A stretch of 32,447 nucleotides of DNA, taken from positions 1-32,447 of the forward strand of contig CAZKPD010000013.1 in NCBI GenBank assembly GCA_964554585.1. Reading direction: 5' to 3'. The stretch's first letter is position 1. Each line of letters begins with the position of its first letter. The notes under the pieces were generated by a model that saw only the letters and a list, made by a program, of their open reading frames with translations, made no database searches and was not told the DNA's origin. Position numbers and translations under genes: made by a program. Source of the stretch: Perlabentimonas sp964554585. Lineage in GTDB: Bacteria; Bacteroidota; Bacteroidia; Bacteroidales; Tenuifilaceae. Of this stretch, positions 22,320-30,646 are shown one piece after another.

Positions 22320-22781
22320 CTCTCTCTTTTTATCGAAATGTCATTCCGAGCCTGCCTGCTACGCTAGCAGCTAGGCATGGCAAGGAATCTGATACGTTAA
22401 GGCATTCGGTTCTTTGCTCTAAATTCTGTCCCTGAGACGGTCGTTGAGCCTGAGGCCCCTGAGTGGTTCGGCAGGCTTGCCATAACATTTATCGAAGGGT
22501 CGAAACGCTGCCGAAGGGCTATACTCAGAATTCTAAAAAACTGCTTCATCCGCTCTTTAGGCTATCACGTCATGATGACGGGAATGGTTCTTAGGATAAA
22601 ATCCTCAACCGCAGTGTAGGTAAACAAACTGAGGAATTTACAATGGCAAATACTCAGTTATATTACCTTAAATTCCAATTTATAGAGCCCTATTTTCTCT
22701 TACTGGCTTCAAATTTCCAATTAAAGACCTTACCTTTATAGTCCCTAATAAAATTTGTATTATCTAAAATCATATAGTACC

Positions 22782-24179
22782 ATGTTTGACAAACAAATTT
22801 ATGTAAATCGCAGAATGGAGCTGCGGAAAAAGATCCGCTCTGGACTAATCCTTATTATGGGTAACAACGAGTCGCCCATGAACTATCCTTCCAACACCTA
22901 TCGCTTTAGGCAGGATAGCAACTTCCTATACCTTTTCGGTTTAGATTTGCCGGGATTTGTTGGGATTATTGATATTGAGGATGGAAAAGATTCGCTTTAC
23001 GGCAATGATTTTGATCTGGATGATATTATCTGGATGGGACCACAACCCTCTGTTAAGGAGCTAGGCGCAAAGGTGGGTATTGCCTGCACCAAACCGCTCA
23101 AAGACCTTACTACAACTCTTCAACGAGCCATTGCTATGGGGCGTCGTATCCACTTTTTACCCCAGTATCGTGCCGATAATGTGATTATGATGGAGAGGTT
23201 GCTGGGTATCCACCCCTCTTTAAACAAGAAATATGCTTCGGAAGATCTGATTAAAGCTGTGGTAGCTCTTAGGTCTATAAAAGGACCCGAGGAGATTGCC
23301 GAAATGGATAAAGCTGCCGACGTGGGCTTTTTGATGCACACAACCAATATGAAGCTTTGTAAGCCCGGACTCTCTGAGCAGGAGTTGGTTGGTGCCGCTG
23401 AGGGTGTGGCCATTAGCAAAGGCTACATGCCTTCGTTCCCCATTATTCTCTCGCAGAATGGTGAAACCTTGCACAACCATGACCATTCAGGAATTCTCAC
23501 TGATGGACGGTTGCTGCTTACCGATATGGGTGCCGAAATTACTTCGCATTATGCCTCCGACTTTACCAGGGCCTTTCCGGTAAACGGAAAATTTACACCC
23601 CGACAAAAAGATATTTACAATATTGTACTCAACACCCTTAACCACGCTACTGGACTGTGCAAACCGGGGATTACCTACCAAAGCATTCACCTGGAAGCTG
23701 CAAAGGTTATTACCGCAGGCCTAAAGGAGTTGGGTATCATGCAGGGTGATGTGGATGAGGCCGTTGCCAATGGCGCTCACGCCATGTTTATGCCCCATGG
23801 GTTGGGTCATATGCTGGGACTCGACGTACACGATATGGAGGATTTGGGCGAGAATTATGTGGGATATGATGATGAGATCTCACGTATCGATCAGTTTGGA
23901 ACTGCTTTTCTGAGACTGGGACGCCGATTGCAAACCGGTTTTGCCATAACCGTAGAACCTGGAATCTACTTTGTTCCTGCACTTATCGAGAAGTGGAAAA
24001 ACGAAAAGATCAACAGCGCTTTTATCAACTTTGAGAAAGCGAAGGATTACATTGGTTTTGGGGGCATCAGGCTAGAGGATGATGTGCTGATTACCGAAAA
24101 AGGCTCACGCCTCTTGGGATCGAAACGTATCCCCGTTTCTGTTAATGAGGTGGAAGCCATTGTGGGCAAAGGATTATAG
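22782..24179 (+). CDS. pepP: aminopeptidase P family (M24B) metallopeptidase, Xaa-Pro aminopeptidase
   Basis: A 465-residue cytoplasmic dinuclear metallopeptidase that removes N-terminal residues preceding proline. Residues 1-165 are the Creatinase_N/AMP_N domain (YVNRRMELRKKI, FRQDSNFLYLFGLDLPG). The pita-bread catalytic domain carries all ligands: Asp in LLLTDMGAE, Asp in HYASDFTRAFP, His in MPHGLGHMLGLDVHD, Glu in ITVEPGIYF and Glu in IRLEDDVLIT. The length and order match E. coli PepP (441). The start is the ATG at 22782; a TTG nine codons earlier is less likely. TACCTTTA lies 43 nt upstream. It converges on the M16 gene, sharing a bidirectional terminator. Confidence 0.95.
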   Translation: MFDKQIYVNRRMELRKKIRSGLILIMGNNESPMNYPSNTYRFRQDSNFLYLFGLDLPGFVGIIDIEDGKDSLYGNDFDLDDIIWMGPQPSVKELGAKVGIACTKPLKDLTTTLQRAIAMGRRIHFLPQYRADNVIMMERLLGIHPSLNKKYASEDLIKAVVALRSIKGPEEIAEMDKAADVGFLMHTTNMKLCKPGLSEQELVGAAEGVAISKGYMPSFPIILSQNGETLHNHDHSGILTDGRLLLTDMGAEITSHYASDFTRAFPVNGKFTPRQKDIYNIVLNTLNHATGLCKPGITYQSIHLEAAKVITAGLKELGIMQGDVDEAVANGAHAMFMPHGLGHMLGLDVHDMEDLGENYVGYDDEISRIDQFGTAFLRLGRRLQTGFAITVEPGIYFVPALIEKWKNEKINSAFINFEKAKDYIGFGGIRLEDDVLITEKGSRLLGSKRIPVSVNEVEAIVGKGL

Positions 24180-24195
24180 ATTAGTTTAGCTAAAC

Positions 24196-24232
24196 AAAAT
24201 GGGCTGTCTCGGGTTATGAGACAGCCCATTTT
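24196..24232. terminator. bidirectional intrinsic terminator between pepP and the M16 peptidase gene
   Basis: A perfect 15-bp stem (24196-24210 with 24218-24232, loop of 7) with AAAA/TTTT at its base, so U-rich tails form in both directions. It lies 16 nt from each stop codon. Confidence 0.92.
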
Positions 24233-24248
24233 ATTTATTAAAAAACTT

Positions 24249-27152
24249 CTACTTAGAAAAGAGCTGTTTCTCCTTCATCTTTGTAATCTTTCCGTACTTT
24301 TCCAACTCTTTCAGCTCAATATTTCGCTTATCGCCCACAATGGCTATACCCATAGGTTTTTGAGACAGATGCTCTCTGTAAAAGCTCATTAGGCCTTCCC
24401 ATGTTAGCGCTTCATAAGCGGGTTGAAGGGTGATAAAAGGATCTTGGGTATAACCCATAAGCTTCCATCGCTCTACGGTTTGGCTTAGCTGTCTAAAACC
24501 GGGTCGTTTAGTTTCGGATGAGAGCATTAGGTAATCCTTTATCATATCCAATCGCTCGGGCTTTTCGGGCATGGTGCGTACTAAACTATCAAAGGTCTCA
24601 ATGGCCGTCAGCGTTTTATCGGACTGGGTTGATAAGAATCCTCTAAAATTAAAGGGTTTACCTTTAATAGGAGGGAAGCTAAAATTCCCTGCTGCGCCAT
24701 AGGCCAACGAGCGATATTCGCGAATCTCCTGCAGTACCAACCCGGAAAAACCTCCTCCAAAGTACTCGTTAAAAGCATCCATGGTGGGCTCAAGCGACTT
24801 GTCAAATACATCGCCATTGGCAAACAGATAGATTTGGCTCTGACGAGCCTTTTTCATATCCACAAAGTACACCGTATTGGCCTCTATTTTACGGATTGGC
24901 TTAACCACTGGAGTTTCTGCCACCTTAGGTTGATCAGTAAATGACAGCTCTTTGCGAATGAGGGCTTGTATCACTTCGGGGGTTTGCTTGCCCACATAAT
25001 GAATTTTTGCGCCATAACCGATTGCCTCCTTGAAAACCTTGGTCAGCTCTGTGCTCTCAACTTTTTTTAACTCCTTAAGCGTAATACGATCGAGGGTTTC
25101 CGACTTGTTTCCGTATAGCATAAAGCCCTGAAGTGCCCCTGCTACTCCTCGGGGTTCTGTCTGCTCCATTTTTCTGTTGGTTTTTTCGGCATTGTAGGCC
25201 ACCTTAACCCTTTTTTGTTCAATTACGGGAGCGGTTAACAGCTCATTGAGCAGTGGTAGAGCCTGATGGAGATTATCCTCAATTCCCTCGAGGCTTACAT
25301 AGGTATAGCTATCGTTACTCCACACGGAATAGGTGCATCCAATGTTTGCAAATTCCCTCTTCAGCTCATCCATGCTGCGATTTTCAGTTCCTGCCAACGC
25401 CATTAGCTCTGCAGCTTCCTCGAGTAAGTCTAAATGATAATTCCCTACCTGATACTGAATTTGTAATGAGAAAATATCATGAATAGGGTTATTCACATGC
25501 AACAGCGTTACCCCGTCCTTAATCTGTTTGGTAATCACATCTTTTTCAAAATCAACGGGGGAGATATGAACCGGACGTGAAGGGATGCTCTCATAATGGA
25601 TAGTGTACTCCGATTTGGCATTTGTATTAGCCTGAAGGGCTTTGAAGCCCGGCTTTTCAATCTTTTCCTTTTTAGGGAATCCCATTTTGGAGTGGAAAGA
25701 CAGGAAGTTATCCCCAAAATAGGTAGATGCCACCCGCTTCACATCCTCTGTGGTTACCGCCATTACCTTCTCGGGGTAGCTAAGAACTTCTTGGATATCC
25801 AGACCTGATGTAAAAGCGGTTGCCAGCATTACTGCTCTGTTCTCCAGCGATTCCAATGATTTTTGGAAATCGATATAGAGTCGTAGCTTAACGGCCTCCA
25901 GCATCTTTTCGTCAAAATCGCCTTTCCCAAGCCGGCTTATCTGACTGATAATAAGATTTTCTGCTGATTGCAACTTTTGCCCCACCAGCTTGGGCACAAA
26001 CAGCACGATGCAAGCGCCATGATCGTTATATGGCATACCCATGGTCTGTGCAGCCATCACATCTCCATCGAGCATCAGCTTATCCAACAGCCCGGTTTCA
26101 TTATTGTTGTTCAACAATGACATGGCCACCTCCAGCGGAATATAATCGGGATGTCCCTCTGTTACGGTTCTATATCCCAATATCCCAATTTTTATGGGCG
26201 AAATGCGAACCTCAACCAGCTCTCTGCCTTTAAACCCTTCTTCGGGATAGACCGTGGGCTCGGGAACTACACCCGTGGGCCAAAGGCCAAATTTCTCCTC
26301 TATAATGGGAGTAATCTCCTCAGTATCAAAATCGCCGGAGAGTACCAAAACCATATTATTTGCTACATAGTAGGTTTCATAGAACTCGAGCATCCGGTTG
26401 AGCGAAGGGTTTTTCAGGTGTTCAATGGTACCGATAAGTGGTTGCTGTCCATATGGATGGTTTTTAAAGAAATGCTTCTGAAAATCTTCTATCAAGCGCG
26501 ATTGGAACATATCGCTATACATATTTTGCTCCTCATAAACCACCTCAAGCTCCGCTTGGAAACCGCGGAACACAGGGTGCATAAACCGATGGGCATACAG
26601 GTCGAGCCATTTGTAAATTTGGCTGGCCGGGAACTTGTTATAGTATACGGTATAGTCGGGTCCCGTACCTGCATTAAGGCTTGTTCCTCCCATACTGTTG
26701 ATCAGGTTGCTGAGCTCATTGGGAATAGCGAACTCCGAGGCAAGGTACGATTCGTCGCTAATCTCCATTTGGATTGCCTTTCGCTCATCGGGCGATGCGG
26801 TTTTCCCCAGCTTCTCATACAGCTCAAAGATCTTATCAATGTGGACCTTCTCCTTTTCCCAATCGGTGGTACCCAGCTGCTGAGTGCCCTTAAAGAGCAT
26901 ATGCTCCATGTAGTGAGCTAAGCCGGTAGCGTCGGAGGGGTCGTTCTTGCCCCCAGCCTTAACGGCAACCACACCAAACACTTGGGGTTGAGCATGATCC
27001 TCGTTAAGAATAACCGTAAGCCCATTGCTAAGCTGATATTGAGTAACCTTAAGTCCGCCTTGCTCGATTCGAACTGCATGGGACACTGGTATTAGCACCA
27101 TTGTGAAGAACAGCGCACTGACCAGCTGAAAAGCTAAACGTTTAAAATTCAT
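24249..27152 (-). CDS. periplasmic M16-family zinc peptidase (two-half, pitrilysin-like)
   Basis: A 967-residue protein. The signal peptide (1-26) ends PVSHA. The first M16 half has the inverted zinc motif in GLAHYMEHMLFKG (His80, Glu83, His84), with the downstream Glu in ELEVVYEEQNMY. The R/Y pair typical of the inactive second half is seen near its end (FSGLVLQEIREYRSLAYGA). Such enzymes degrade peptides or small proteins in a closed chamber. Gene order is TonB-dependent receptor, DUF4249 lipoprotein, then this gene, with gaps of 11 and 62 nt, so one operon. FusC of Pectobacterium and E. coli PqqL are M16 proteases tied to TonB-dependent uptake; a similar role is inferred here. Confidence 0.93.
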   Translation of the reverse strand: MNFKRLAFQLVSALFFTMVLIPVSHAVRIEQGGLKVTQYQLSNGLTVILNEDHAQPQVFGVVAVKAGGKNDPSDATGLAHYMEHMLFKGTQQLGTTDWEKEKVHIDKIFELYEKLGKTASPDERKAIQMEISDESYLASEFAIPNELSNLINSMGGTSLNAGTGPDYTVYYNKFPASQIYKWLDLYAHRFMHPVFRGFQAELEVVYEEQNMYSDMFQSRLIEDFQKHFFKNHPYGQQPLIGTIEHLKNPSLNRMLEFYETYYVANNMVLVLSGDFDTEEITPIIEEKFGLWPTGVVPEPTVYPEEGFKGRELVEVRISPIKIGILGYRTVTEGHPDYIPLEVAMSLLNNNNETGLLDKLMLDGDVMAAQTMGMPYNDHGACIVLFVPKLVGQKLQSAENLIISQISRLGKGDFDEKMLEAVKLRLYIDFQKSLESLENRAVMLATAFTSGLDIQEVLSYPEKVMAVTTEDVKRVASTYFGDNFLSFHSKMGFPKKEKIEKPGFKALQANTNAKSEYTIHYESIPSRPVHISPVDFEKDVITKQIKDGVTLLHVNNPIHDIFSLQIQYQVGNYHLDLLEEAAELMALAGTENRSMDELKREFANIGCTYSVWSNDSYTYVSLEGIEDNLHQALPLLNELLTAPVIEQKRVKVAYNAEKTNRKMEQTEPRGVAGALQGFMLYGNKSETLDRITLKELKKVESTELTKVFKEAIGYGAKIHYVGKQTPEVIQALIRKELSFTDQPKVAETPVVKPIRKIEANTVYFVDMKKARQSQIYLFANGDVFDKSLEPTMDAFNEYFGGGFSGLVLQEIREYRSLAYGAAGNFSFPPIKGKPFNFRGFLSTQSDKTLTAIETFDSLVRTMPEKPERLDMIKDYLMLSSETKRPGFRQLSQTVERWKLMGYTQDPFITLQPAYEALTWEGLMSFYREHLSQKPMGIAIVGDKRNIELKELEKYGKITKMKEKQLFSK

Positions 27153-27214
27153 GTTATTTCAGATTTTAATTATAGGTTTAATATTTTACTTCAAATAGTT
27201 ATACTGCAAAGCTA

Positions 27215-28093
27215 TTAGTTGTACTTAACAACGGTTTGGGTATATGATGCAAAAATTCCATAGCCGTTTTGCACATTGGTATAAACGGGCGAAGGTTCCA
27301 TAAAAATATTGCTTTCGTTGTAATTAGACAGAGATTTATGAAACTCGTAGTAATGTATATCGCATGAGAGTATATGATCCTCGTACCTATTCCATTGCGA
27401 ACCTTGGTATATATGCTTAAACGAGATAACACCCCCATCATTATCTTTATCACTAAAAAACTCGTTATACATATTCGTATAGCAATACCATTCATCCATC
27501 CCTTCATAATAAAAACATTCCGACAGGCTGAAATGACTTCTGTAGTAATTGTCCTCACCAGAGGGATCTTGAATAGTACCCGAAAAAACATATACGAACC
27601 AATTGGTATCATCTCCAAGGGTGTCAACAGTAAATGATAGCAGCTCCGGAGTATATGTTGGTACGGTAGTACGGGCAAAAACCTCTGGTAATCCCGGATA
27701 TTTAACCCAAAGCTCGTACTCCTTGCCATGTTCTACAGTGAACTCGGAGGCTAGAAAGAAAAAGCTGTTTTGAGCTTCGGAATAGGGAATTTTCACGTAG
27801 TGATCCCATGTGGTGTTTCGGATATACACCTCCGCATCTTTAAGAATTGGTATTTCATAATCATCCCAATGGTTGTAATCAATGGTGTAGTTATACTCTA
27901 TGGGAAACGATTCGGCTACATATACCCTAAGGGTATCGCCGGGAGAAATAAAGGAGTGAACCACCAGCTTGGGTGGGATTTTTGGCAAATACTTGTCGGG
28001 AACATCCTCATAGCATCCGGTAAGAGTATTCCCCAATGCAAAGGTAAGCATCATGATGAGGAGTGAGCTATATTTTTTTATTCGTATTATCAT
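27215..28093 (-). CDS. DUF4249 lipoprotein, receptor partner
   Basis: A 292-residue lipoprotein with lipobox LTGC (Cys27). It begins IPPKLVVHSFISPGDTLRVY, as in the DUF4249 family, followed by an Ig-like first domain (DAEVYIRNTTWDH, YELWVKYPGLPEVFARTTVP) and an aromatic-rich second half (SECFYYEGMDEWYCYTNMYN), ending in a short C-terminal strand. DUF4249 proteins are outer-membrane lipoproteins usually encoded beside a TonB-dependent receptor, as here (11 nt), and may act like a SusD-style lid; the ligand is unknown. It precedes the M16 peptidase gene by 62 nt. Confidence 0.88.
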   Translation of the reverse strand: MIIRIKKYSSLLIMMLTFALGNTLTGCYEDVPDKYLPKIPPKLVVHSFISPGDTLRVYVAESFPIEYNYTIDYNHWDDYEIPILKDAEVYIRNTTWDHYVKIPYSEAQNSFFFLASEFTVEHGKEYELWVKYPGLPEVFARTTVPTYTPELLSFTVDTLGDDTNWFVYVFSGTIQDPSGEDNYYRSHFSLSECFYYEGMDEWYCYTNMYNEFFSDKDNDGGVISFKHIYQGSQWNRYEDHILSCDIHYYEFHKSLSNYNESNIFMEPSPVYTNVQNGYGIFASYTQTVVKYN

Positions 28094-28104
28094 TTCCGCA
28101 AAAT

Positions 28105-30483
28105 TTAAAATTTAATTGACCAAGAAACAGAAGGGATAATGGGAAAAATAACCACCTGTTTCAGCTTTTTGGTATAGGTAATGCTCCCATCTTCGTTCCA
28201 TTCCATATCTGTTCCGGGTTGATAGAAAAAGGGATTGTGCCTATTATAGGCATTATACACGCTCACCTCCCATGTTCTCTCATACTTATCATATTTTTTA
28301 TGAAATTGAACTCCAATATCTAAGCGATGGTATGGAGCCATACGGAAGGTGTTCTTTCCCTCATACGCTTCAACCTCCNNNNNNNNNNATAAATACATAG
28401 GGATTAACGGCTGACCGGGATAATGCGGTGAGGTGTTATAGGTACCCACCGGAAGGTTTATTGCATTTCCAGTACCATAGACCCATGTGGCCGAGAGGGT
28501 TATACCCGGCGTATACTCATATATCCCCACCACAGAAATATCATGCCTCCTATCGTATCGGGCATAGAATTTTTCTCCCTTGTTTAGCTCATCAAACTGT
28601 AACTGGGTCCACGAGAGGGTGTAGCCCACCCAACCCGAAAGCTTTCCTGTTCTTCGGTGAACTAAAAACTCAAGCCCATATGACCAACCCTGTCCACTAG
28701 TAACGTTATCTTCCCAGCTGATCTCGTCGGCTCCCAAGGGGTCGTCGAGCAACAAAAAGCTAGCTCCATCACGATAAGCAATCACGTTATCCGATTTTTT
28801 GTAATATCCCTCAATGGAAACAGTGGTAGAGTATTTTGTAATATCCTTTACCAACCCCGTAGCCACCTGCCAGCTCTCTTGAGCAGGGATTTTTTTGGTT
28901 GCAGGCACCCAAAGGTCTGTTGGCAGGCCGACCCCTGTGCTGCTCAGCAGATGGATATGCTGGTTCATCTGGGCATACGAAGCCTTAGCCGACAAATCTT
29001 GGGTGAGGTAGGCACTACCCGATACCCTAGGTTCCAGCTTAAGGCTACCCCCATCGAAAAGATTATAGCTAATCAGCCTTGCGCCCAAATTCACAACACC
29101 CTTATCGTAAATTTTAATCTCATCCTCAGCATATAACCCCGTTTCTAGAGAGTAGATGGATTGAATATTCTGTTCAAAATCGTTAAAAAAGTCATCTCTA
29201 TACACAACAGCACTAGGCGTAAACTCATGCCACATGGAGCTTATCCCAAACCTAACGGTATGGGCGGGCAGCGGAAGCCACGAGAAGTCGTACTTAACCC
29301 CATAATCCCGAATGCCCGAACGGTAGCTCAGCTCCATCTTGTCACTGAAGTACTTCTCCTTCATATAAATTTTAAGCCGATAATTGCTAAAGATTAAAGA
29401 TAGGTTTGAAAAAAGCTGATGATTAATTACCCGGTTCCAGCGAACTGTTGCAATGGCATTATCCCAGAAAAGTCCGGCACTATAGGAATGCCCCGATTCA
29501 TCCTCTCCTCCGTAGAACTTATCTCTTCCCATGTAGCTGCTCAGGTAGATCCTGTTTTTAGGGTTAATCTCTAAATTTACCTTCGCGTTTAAATCGTAAA
29601 AAAAGGCTCCTCCGCTCACGTCTTCTGGTAAAAAAGGTTGTAGCAGCAAATCCAGATAGGTTCGTCGGCCGGTAACCAAAAAAGAGGATTTATCTTTTAC
29701 AATTGGCCCCTCTAACAGAAGGCGCGAGGAGATAAGTCCAATTCCGGCATCGCCGGAGAACTTCTGCTTGTTCCCATCCTTCATGGTAATATCCAGCACC
29801 GATGAGAGCCTTCCCCCATACCGGGCAGGGAAGCCTCCTTTGGTCAGCTCAATGTTCTTTATGGCATCGCCATTAAAAAGAGAAAAGAAGCCAAACAGAT
29901 GGTGCGCATTGTAAACCGGAGCATCATCAAGGATTATAAGGTTTTGATCGGGTCCTCCACCCCTCACATAAAAACCGCTGGAACCTTCGGCACCTTTCTG
30001 TACCCCGGGCATAAGCTGAACAACCTTAAGCGCATCCTTTTCGCCCAAAAGGGCAGGGATGTTTTTGATTTGCTGAATGGGTAACTCTACCACGCTGGTT
30101 TGGGCGCTACGGCTTGACACATTAGACTGATGCCCGTAAACCTCAACTTCGGCAAGCTCTAGGCTAGACTCCAACTCCACGTTTAGCTCAATACGCTGAT
30201 CAAGCGTAACCTTAAAGCTTTTGGTTTGGTACCCAACAAATGAGAAAGTAATTTCCCATTCCCCCTGAGGCAGGGTTAATGAGTAAAACCCGTAATTATT
30301 AGTAACGGTCCCTATGGTTGTTCCTGCCGCATAGACGTTAACCGCCAGCATGGTTTCACGGGTGCCCTGTTCATACACAAAACCACTAATGGTATACCTG
30401 CCCTGTGCAGAAGCAGTGTAAAAAGAAAGACTTAAAAGAAAAAACAGCAGTATCCTGAAAACAGAATTTTTCCATGAGTGCAT
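28105..30483 (-). CDS. TonB-dependent outer-membrane receptor (with assembly gap)
   Basis: About 792 residues as assembled. From the ATG at 30483 there is a signal peptide ending in YTASAQ, then a carboxypeptidase-regulatory-like domain (YTISGFVYEQGTRETMLAVN), a plug domain (VVQLMPGVQKG, GFYVRGGGPDQNLIILDDAP, VYNAHHLFGFFS, GGFPARYGGRLSSVLDI) and a 22-strand-type barrel ending in a terminal Phe (SWSIKF). A TTG 12 codons further upstream is an alternative start. Ten N at 28379-28388 interrupt the barrel; the frame stays open, so the gene is probably intact, but the true gap size is unknown. It leads the receptor/DUF4249/M16 operon. The ligand cannot be told from sequence. Confidence 0.93.
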   Translation of the reverse strand: MHSWKNSVFRILLFFLLSLSFYTASAQGRYTISGFVYEQGTRETMLAVNVYAAGTTIGTVTNNYGFYSLTLPQGEWEITFSFVGYQTKSFKVTLDQRIELNVELESSLELAEVEVYGHQSNVSSRSAQTSVVELPIQQIKNIPALLGEKDALKVVQLMPGVQKGAEGSSGFYVRGGGPDQNLIILDDAPVYNAHHLFGFFSLFNGDAIKNIELTKGGFPARYGGRLSSVLDITMKDGNKQKFSGDAGIGLISSRLLLEGPIVKDKSSFLVTGRRTYLDLLLQPFLPEDVSGGAFFYDLNAKVNLEINPKNRIYLSSYMGRDKFYGGEDESGHSYSAGLFWDNAIATVRWNRVINHQLFSNLSLIFSNYRLKIYMKEKYFSDKMELSYRSGIRDYGVKYDFSWLPLPAHTVRFGISSMWHEFTPSAVVYRDDFFNDFEQNIQSIYSLETGLYAEDEIKIYDKGVVNLGARLISYNLFDGGSLKLEPRVSGSAYLTQDLSAKASYAQMNQHIHLLSSTGVGLPTDLWVPATKKIPAQESWQVATGLVKDITKYSTTVSIEGYYKKSDNVIAYRDGASFLLLDDPLGADEISWEDNVTSGQGWSYGLEFLVHRRTGKLSGWVGYTLSWTQLQFDELNKGEKFYARYDRRHDISVVGIYEYTPGITLSATWVYGTGNAINLPVGTYNTSPHYPGQPLIPMYLXXXXEVEAYEGKNTFRMAPYHRLDIGVQFHKKYDKYERTWEVSVYNAYNRHNPFFYQPGTDMEWNEDGSITYTKKLKQVVIFPIIPSVSWSIKF
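28379..28388. other. assembly gap (10 N)
   Basis: Ten undetermined bases in the receptor barrel. A round number of N often marks a scaffold join of unknown length, so up to several codons or more may be missing. Confidence 0.98.
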
Positions 30484-30646
30484 AGGGTCAGTTTTTAAGA
30501 TTTTTGTTAGGAAGAACAATCAATTGGTTATAACAATTCTTAAACGAAAAAGCTTTTATCGTCCTTTTTAGGTGGTTGTAAAATTTGGATTAACCATCAC
30601 TAAATTGGAGAAAGAACGTAATTAATCTTAGCCAGTGCGATTTTTA

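Larger units (their letters stand above)
21601..22781. other. long gene-free region rich in palindromes
   Basis: About 1.2 kb without a convincing gene; short frames here have no family features. From about 21950 to 22520 it holds many short inverted repeats: TCATCGCGATGA (22023-22034), TTCCGA/TCGGAA (22143-22158), CGGGC/GCCCG (22202-22214), ATTCC/GGAAT near 22250, the large hairpin at 22279-22319, a CTGCTA/TAGCAG hairpin near 22355-22370, and TTCGGCAG/CTGCCGAA (22467-22515). Phrases such as GTCATTCCGAG...AGGAATCTG recall dispersed intergenic repeats seen in many Bacteroidota. The final 200 nt are AT-rich and include a TACCTTTA box before the aminopeptidase gene. Confidence 0.7.

Noticed and set aside
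21975..22520. CRISPR array
   Set aside because: The repeats are tandem heptamers and unrelated palindromes, not identical 25-40-nt repeats with regular spacers, and no cas gene is nearby.
26151..26921. 256-codon open frame opposite the M16 peptidase gene
   Set aside because: It is a shadow of a well-supported gene and shows no motif of its own.
24249..27152. Processing protease for T9SS or mitochondrial-type MPP subunit
   Set aside because: The length with two M16 halves and a signal peptide fits the pitrilysin-like periplasmic group, and the operon partner is a TonB receptor, not a T9SS gene.
27199..27729. 176-codon open frame overlapping the DUF4249 gene on the same strand
   Set aside because: The other frame has a lipobox, family motifs and operon spacing; this one has none.
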